Below, piece by piece: positions 60,612 to 64,000 of a DNA stretch of 64,000 nucleotides. This DNA is from an uncultured Oscillospiraceae bacterium (lineage in GTDB: Bacteria; Bacillota; Clostridia; Oscillospirales; Oscillospiraceae): NCBI GenBank assembly GCA_934613505.1, contig CAKTTB010000004.1, forward strand, positions 1 through 64,000. The letters are read 5' to 3'. The notes beneath the pieces were generated by a model. It was not told the origin of the DNA. It worked only from the letters and a program-made list of their open reading frames with translations, and did not search any database. A program made the position numbers and the translations under genes. How positions within the stretch are numbered: the stretch's first letter is position 1; every line of letters starts with the position of its first letter.

Positions 60612-61372
60612 GCCCGCTCGCCTCCCGCCTGCAGGACGGTCAGGGCGTCGGCGATCTTCTGATAGAGCTGATCGTCGGTCAGCCCGCCGCGGTAGAGCTG
60701 GTGATAGACCTCGCCGTCCTTGATGAAGAGGACGCGGCCTGCGCGGCTGGCCGCGCGGACGGAGTGCGTGACCATCAGAATCGTCTGGCCGCCAGCGCTG
60801 ATGTCGGAAAAGACGCGCAGCAGCTCATCCGTCGCCTTGGAATCGAGCGCGCCGGTCGGCTCGTCGGCCAGCAGCAACCGGGGATTCGTGATGATGGCGC
60901 GGGCGACGGCCGCGCGCTGCTTCTGGCCGCCGGAAATTTCATACGGGTATTTTTTCAGCAGCTCTGTGATGCCGAGCCTTGCTGCGATCGGCTCGAGCCG
61001 CGGGCCAAGCTCCTTCTGCGGCACACCGGCCAGCACCAGCGGCAGATAGATATTATCCTCGACCGAGAAGGTATCGAGCAGGTTGAACTCCTGAAACACG
61101 AAGCCCAGATTGTCCCGGCGGAAGGCCGCGCGGTCGGCCTCCCTGACCGTGGCAAGATCCTTGCCGTCCAGCAGCACCTGCCCGGACGTGGGCTTGTCAA
61201 GCCCGGCGAGGATGTTGAGGAGCGTCGTCTTGCCGGAGCCGGATTCGCCCATGATGGCGACGTATTCGCCGTTTTCCACGCTGAAATTGATGTTTTTGAG
61301 CGCCTCGACCGACGCGCCGCCAAAGCGTGTGGTATAGACCTTGCGCAATGCGTTTACTTCAAGAATCTGCAT
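60608..61372 (-). CDS. ABC transporter ATPase (BceA/LolD-like)
   Basis: A 254-residue ATPase: Walker A GESGSGKTT (around residue 41), Q-loop FQEFNLLD, signature ISGGQKQR, Walker B LLLADEPTGALD, H-loop VTHS. It overlaps the permease gene by 4 bases. I start at 61372 (MQILEVNALRKVY), with GGAAGGAAG upstream. Confidence 0.93.
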   Translation of the reverse strand: MQILEVNALRKVYTTRFGGASVEALKNINFSVENGEYVAIMGESGSGKTTLLNILAGLDKPTSGQVLLDGKDLATVREADRAAFRRDNLGFVFQEFNLLDTFSVEDNIYLPLVLAGVPQKELGPRLEPIAARLGITELLKKYPYEISGGQKQRAAVARAIITNPRLLLADEPTGALDSKATDELLRVFSDISAGGQTILMVTHSVRAASRAGRVLFIKDGEVYHQLYRGGLTDDQLYQKIADALTVLQAGGERA

Positions 61373-61499
61373 TTGAATTTCTTCCTTCCATGAAATTTTC
61401 TGCGCCAAGTATACCGCACGGCAAGGACCGCCGCTATCGATTCGGCTTACAATTTGCCGGGCGCGTCTTACAGTTTTGTAAGATTCCCGGTTTTCCCTC

Positions 61500-61549
61500 T
61501 TGACAAATACCCCCGCAGGGTATATATTCAAGATACCCCGCCGGGGTAT
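61500..61549 (+). promoter_or_regulatory. csoR-copA promoter with two copper operators
   Basis: TTGACA (61500-61505), 17 bases, TATATT (61523-61528). Two 17-bp palindromes of the CsoR operator type, ATACCCCCGCAGGGTAT (61507-61523) and ATACCCCGCCGGGGTAT (61533-61549), lie 26 bp apart, one between the boxes and one over the transcription start. Copper-free repressor bound at both would block the polymerase. Confidence 0.85.
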
Positions 61550-61581
61550 TTGATATTACCTGTTCAAAGGAGGCCGGTTTC

Positions 61582-61890
61582 ATGCCCGAACCCAAACAAT
61601 GTTCCTGCTGTGAGAAGCACACGCTGCGGCAGGAGGAGCAGAAAAAGAAGCTGCTCAACCGCCTGCGCCGCATTGAGGGGCAGGTTCGCGGCTTGCAGGC
61701 GATGGTGGAAGCCGACGCCTACTGCAACGATATCCTTACGCAGTCCGCCGCCGTCAACGCCGCCATCAACGCCTTTAACCGCGAGCTGCTGACAGAGCAC
61801 CTGCGCACGTGCGTGGCGCGTGATCTCAGGGAGGGCCATGAAGAAATCGTGGATGAACTGGCCGCCACACTGCAAAAACTAATGAAGTAA
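61582..61890 (+). CDS. csoR: CsoR-family copper-sensing repressor
   Basis: A 102-residue all-helical repressor. RIEGQVRGLQAMVEADAYCNDIL carries the first ligand Cys; HLRTCVARDL carries His and the second Cys, the C-H-C copper site. An N-terminal CSCCEKH adds extra thiols. It represses its own promoter and copA until Cu(I) binds. Confidence 0.93.
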   Translation: MPEPKQCSCCEKHTLRQEEQKKKLLNRLRRIEGQVRGLQAMVEADAYCNDILTQSAAVNAAINAFNRELLTEHLRTCVARDLREGHEEIVDELAATLQKLMK

Positions 61891-61914
61891 GATCGATCCC
61901 GAGGAGGGAGTTCC

Positions 61915-64000
61915 ATGCAGCAATTCACTGTGACCGGCATGCACTGCGCCGCCTGCAGCGCAAGCGTAGAAAAAGCGGTCAAAAAGGTCCCCGGCGTCAC
62001 GTCCTGCGCCGTGAGCCTGCTTACCAATTCCATGGGCGTGGAAGGCATGGCAGAGCCTTCCGCCATTATCAAGGCCGTCGTAGACGCGGGCTACGGCGCG
62101 AGCCTGCGCGGCCAGGAAGCCGCACCGGCCGCCGCCGGGGCCGACGCGCTCGTCGACCGGCAGACGCCGCACCTGAGAAAGCGTCTGATCGCGTCCGTCA
62201 TTTTCCTGCTCATCCTGATGTATTTCTCGATGGGTCACATGATGTGGGGCTGGCCGCTTCCCGCCTGGTTTGACGGCAACCACGTGGCCATGGGGCTTGT
62301 CCAGCTGCTGCTGGCGGGCATCATCATGGTCATCAATCAGGAATTTTTCATCAGCGGCACGAAGAGCCTTCTGCGCGGCTCGCCCAATATGGACACGCTC
62401 GTCGCGCTCGGCTCGGCGGCGTCGTTCGGGTGGAGCGTCTATGCGCTCTTTGCCATGACGAACGCGCAGCTGCACGGCGGCAGCGAAGCAGCCATGGCCT
62501 ATATGGACGAATTTTACTTTGAATCCGCCGCCATGATCCTGACGCTCATCACTGTCGGCAAGCTCCTGGAAGCGCATTCCAAGGGCAAGACCACGGACGC
62601 GCTCAAAAGCCTCATGGCGCTCGCGCCCGAGACGGCGACGGTCATCCGCGACGGCAGGGAGGTCAGGATCCCTGCAGCGCAGGTGAAAAAAGGCGAGATT
62701 TTTGTCGTCCGTCCCGGCCAGAGCATCCCGGTCGACGGCACCGTCCTTGAGGGTGAAAGCGCCGTCAACGAAGCCGCCCTCACGGGCGAGAGCGTCCCGG
62801 TCGACAAGGCGCCCGGCGACGGCGTCTCCGCCGCGACGGTCAACTGCTCCGGTTTCCTCCGGTGCGAAGCGATCCGCGTCGGCGAAGACACCACGCTCAG
62901 CCAGATCATCCGCATGGTCTCCGACGCGGCGGCAACAAAAGCGCCGATCGCCAAGACGGCGGACAAGGTCGCAGGCGTGTTCGTCCCGGCGGTCATTTCC
63001 ATCGCCGTCGTGACGACGATCGTGTGGCTGCTCATCGGGCGGGAATTTTCCTTCGCGCTTGCGCGCGGCATTTCCGTGCTGGTCATCAGCTGCCCGTGCG
63101 CGCTGGGTCTGGCGACGCCGGTCGCCATCATGGTCGGCAGCGGCGTCGGCGCAAAGAACGGCATTCTGTTCAAAACGGCCGCCAGTCTCGAGCATACGGG
63201 CCGGACGCGCATCGTCGCGCTCGACAAGACCGGCACCATCACCTCCGGCCAGCCGGAGGTCACAGACCTCATCCCCGTCTCCGGCGTCAGCGAAGCGGAG
63301 CTTCTGCAGGCCGCCGTCTCGCTCGAGGCAAAGAGCGAGCATCCGCTGGCTGCGGCCATCATGAAGCGCGCGGCGGAGACCGGCACGCAGCCGGAGCCTG
63401 CCACGGCGTTCCAGGCCATCGCAGGCAGCGGCCTGCGCGCGGAGGTCTCGGGCGCGCAGCTGCTGGGCGGCAGCGTCAGATATATGACCTCGCAGCTGAC
63501 CCTTTCGCCGGAGCTTGCCCGGCAGGCGGACGAACTCTCGCAGGCGGGCAAGACGCCGCTGCTGTTCGCAAAGAATGGAAAGCTGCTCGGCCTCATTGCA
63601 GTGGCGGACGCCATCAAGCCGGACAGCCCGGAGGCCATCCGCCAGCTGCGCGGGATGGGCGTGCGCGTCGTGATGCTGACGGGAGACAACGCCCGCACTG
63701 CAGCCGCCATCGGCAAGCTCGCCGGCGTTGACGACGTCGTCGCTGGCGTCCTGCCGGGCGGCAAGGAGGCCGTCATCCGCGAGCTGCAGAAGTACGGCCC
63801 TGTCGCCATGGTCGGCGACGGCATCAACGACGCTCCGGCGCTGACCGCCGCCGACACCGGCATTGCCATCGGCGCGGGTGCGGACGTCGCCATCGACGCG
63901 GCAGACGTCGTTCTCATGAAGAGTACGCTTCTGGACGTCCCGGCGGCCATCCGGCTCAGCCGTGCGGCGCTGCGGAATATCCACGAAAACCTGTTCTGGG
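61915..64000 (+). CDS. copA: Copper-exporting P-type ATPase (3' end beyond window)
   Basis: Partial, 695 codons visible. One N-terminal HMA domain with GMHCAACSASVE (residues 8-19), membrane helices, the actuator loop LTGESVPVDK, the metal-path motif SCPCALGLATP, the phosphorylation motif DKTGTITSG, then HP (SEHPLAAAI) and GDGINDAPA. CPC with HMA indicates Cu(I) export. GGAGGGAG precedes the ATG. The gene continues past position 64000. Confidence 0.95.
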   Translation, partial: MQQFTVTGMHCAACSASVEKAVKKVPGVTSCAVSLLTNSMGVEGMAEPSAIIKAVVDAGYGASLRGQEAAPAAAGADALVDRQTPHLRKRLIASVIFLLILMYFSMGHMMWGWPLPAWFDGNHVAMGLVQLLLAGIIMVINQEFFISGTKSLLRGSPNMDTLVALGSAASFGWSVYALFAMTNAQLHGGSEAAMAYMDEFYFESAAMILTLITVGKLLEAHSKGKTTDALKSLMALAPETATVIRDGREVRIPAAQVKKGEIFVVRPGQSIPVDGTVLEGESAVNEAALTGESVPVDKAPGDGVSAATVNCSGFLRCEAIRVGEDTTLSQIIRMVSDAAATKAPIAKTADKVAGVFVPAVISIAVVTTIVWLLIGREFSFALARGISVLVISCPCALGLATPVAIMVGSGVGAKNGILFKTAASLEHTGRTRIVALDKTGTITSGQPEVTDLIPVSGVSEAELLQAAVSLEAKSEHPLAAAIMKRAAETGTQPEPATAFQAIAGSGLRAEVSGAQLLGGSVRYMTSQLTLSPELARQADELSQAGKTPLLFAKNGKLLGLIAVADAIKPDSPEAIRQLRGMGVRVVMLTGDNARTAAAIGKLAGVDDVVAGVLPGGKEAVIRELQKYGPVAMVGDGINDAPALTAADTGIAIGAGADVAIDAADVVLMKSTLLDVPAAIRLSRAALRNIHENLFW

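Overview
The window is one contig segment of about 58-60% G+C from a Gram-positive anaerobe. I infer a gut member of the Clostridia, probably Oscillospirales. The evidence is a PolC-type replicative polymerase, a strict-anaerobe NrdG activase, an SLH surface-layer protein, AGGAGG-type ribosome sites before most genes, and TTGACA-17-TATAAT promoters. No genus can be fixed from sequence alone.

Layout. 1-310: end of an rRNA operon, with two tandem divergent 5S genes. 310-5510: galE, then a nucleoside-salvage operon (tdk-deoC-deoD-deoB-cdd). 5640-10660: a minus-strand sugar operon (SDR, PHP phosphoesterase, rhaB, aldehyde dehydrogenase). 10697-12172: a sodium-pump-type OadB homologue with a 47-aa membrane peptide, behind a leader that reads as a yybP-ykoY manganese riboswitch. 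12312-15339: metNIQ behind a Met/Cys-rich leader peptide and attenuator. 15338-22794: HtrA, glycerol-1-phosphate dehydrogenase, and a PBP / FHA-FtsW / AI-2E block. 22871-27425: nfo, a WYL regulator, truA, trmO and greA. 27426-32500: a repeat-rich accessory area around the S-layer gene. 32502-36680: envelope and hypothetical genes. 37004-44004: hydantoinase, dut, nrdG, aconitase X and two aminopeptidases. 44057-54679: the pyrH-frr-uppS-cdsA-dxr-rseP-ispG-polC operon. 54885-58020: glnS and citrate synthase. 58208-61372: an ABC exporter operon ending in two tiny membrane proteins. 61500-64000: csoR and copA, the latter cut by the window end.

Three items stand out. (1) Two tandem units of exactly 300 bp (31812-32111 and 32133-32432) each carry convergent promoters, a shared hairpin and a conserved 27-residue peptide whose Shine-Dalgarno sits in a covarying hairpin. 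The arrangement resembles a type I toxin-antitoxin locus, and decayed copies lie nearby. (2) metNIQ is preceded by a 31-residue peptide with a run of Met and Cys codons, a terminator and a computable antiterminator, the classical layout of ribosome-mediated attenuation. (3) A DUF559 nuclease gene is bounded by the same terminal sequences as the genome's 122-132 bp repeats, which suggests those repeats are deleted, non-autonomous forms of a nuclease-bearing element.

Most of the rest is ordinary core metabolism, with consistent operon structure and bidirectional terminators between convergent units.
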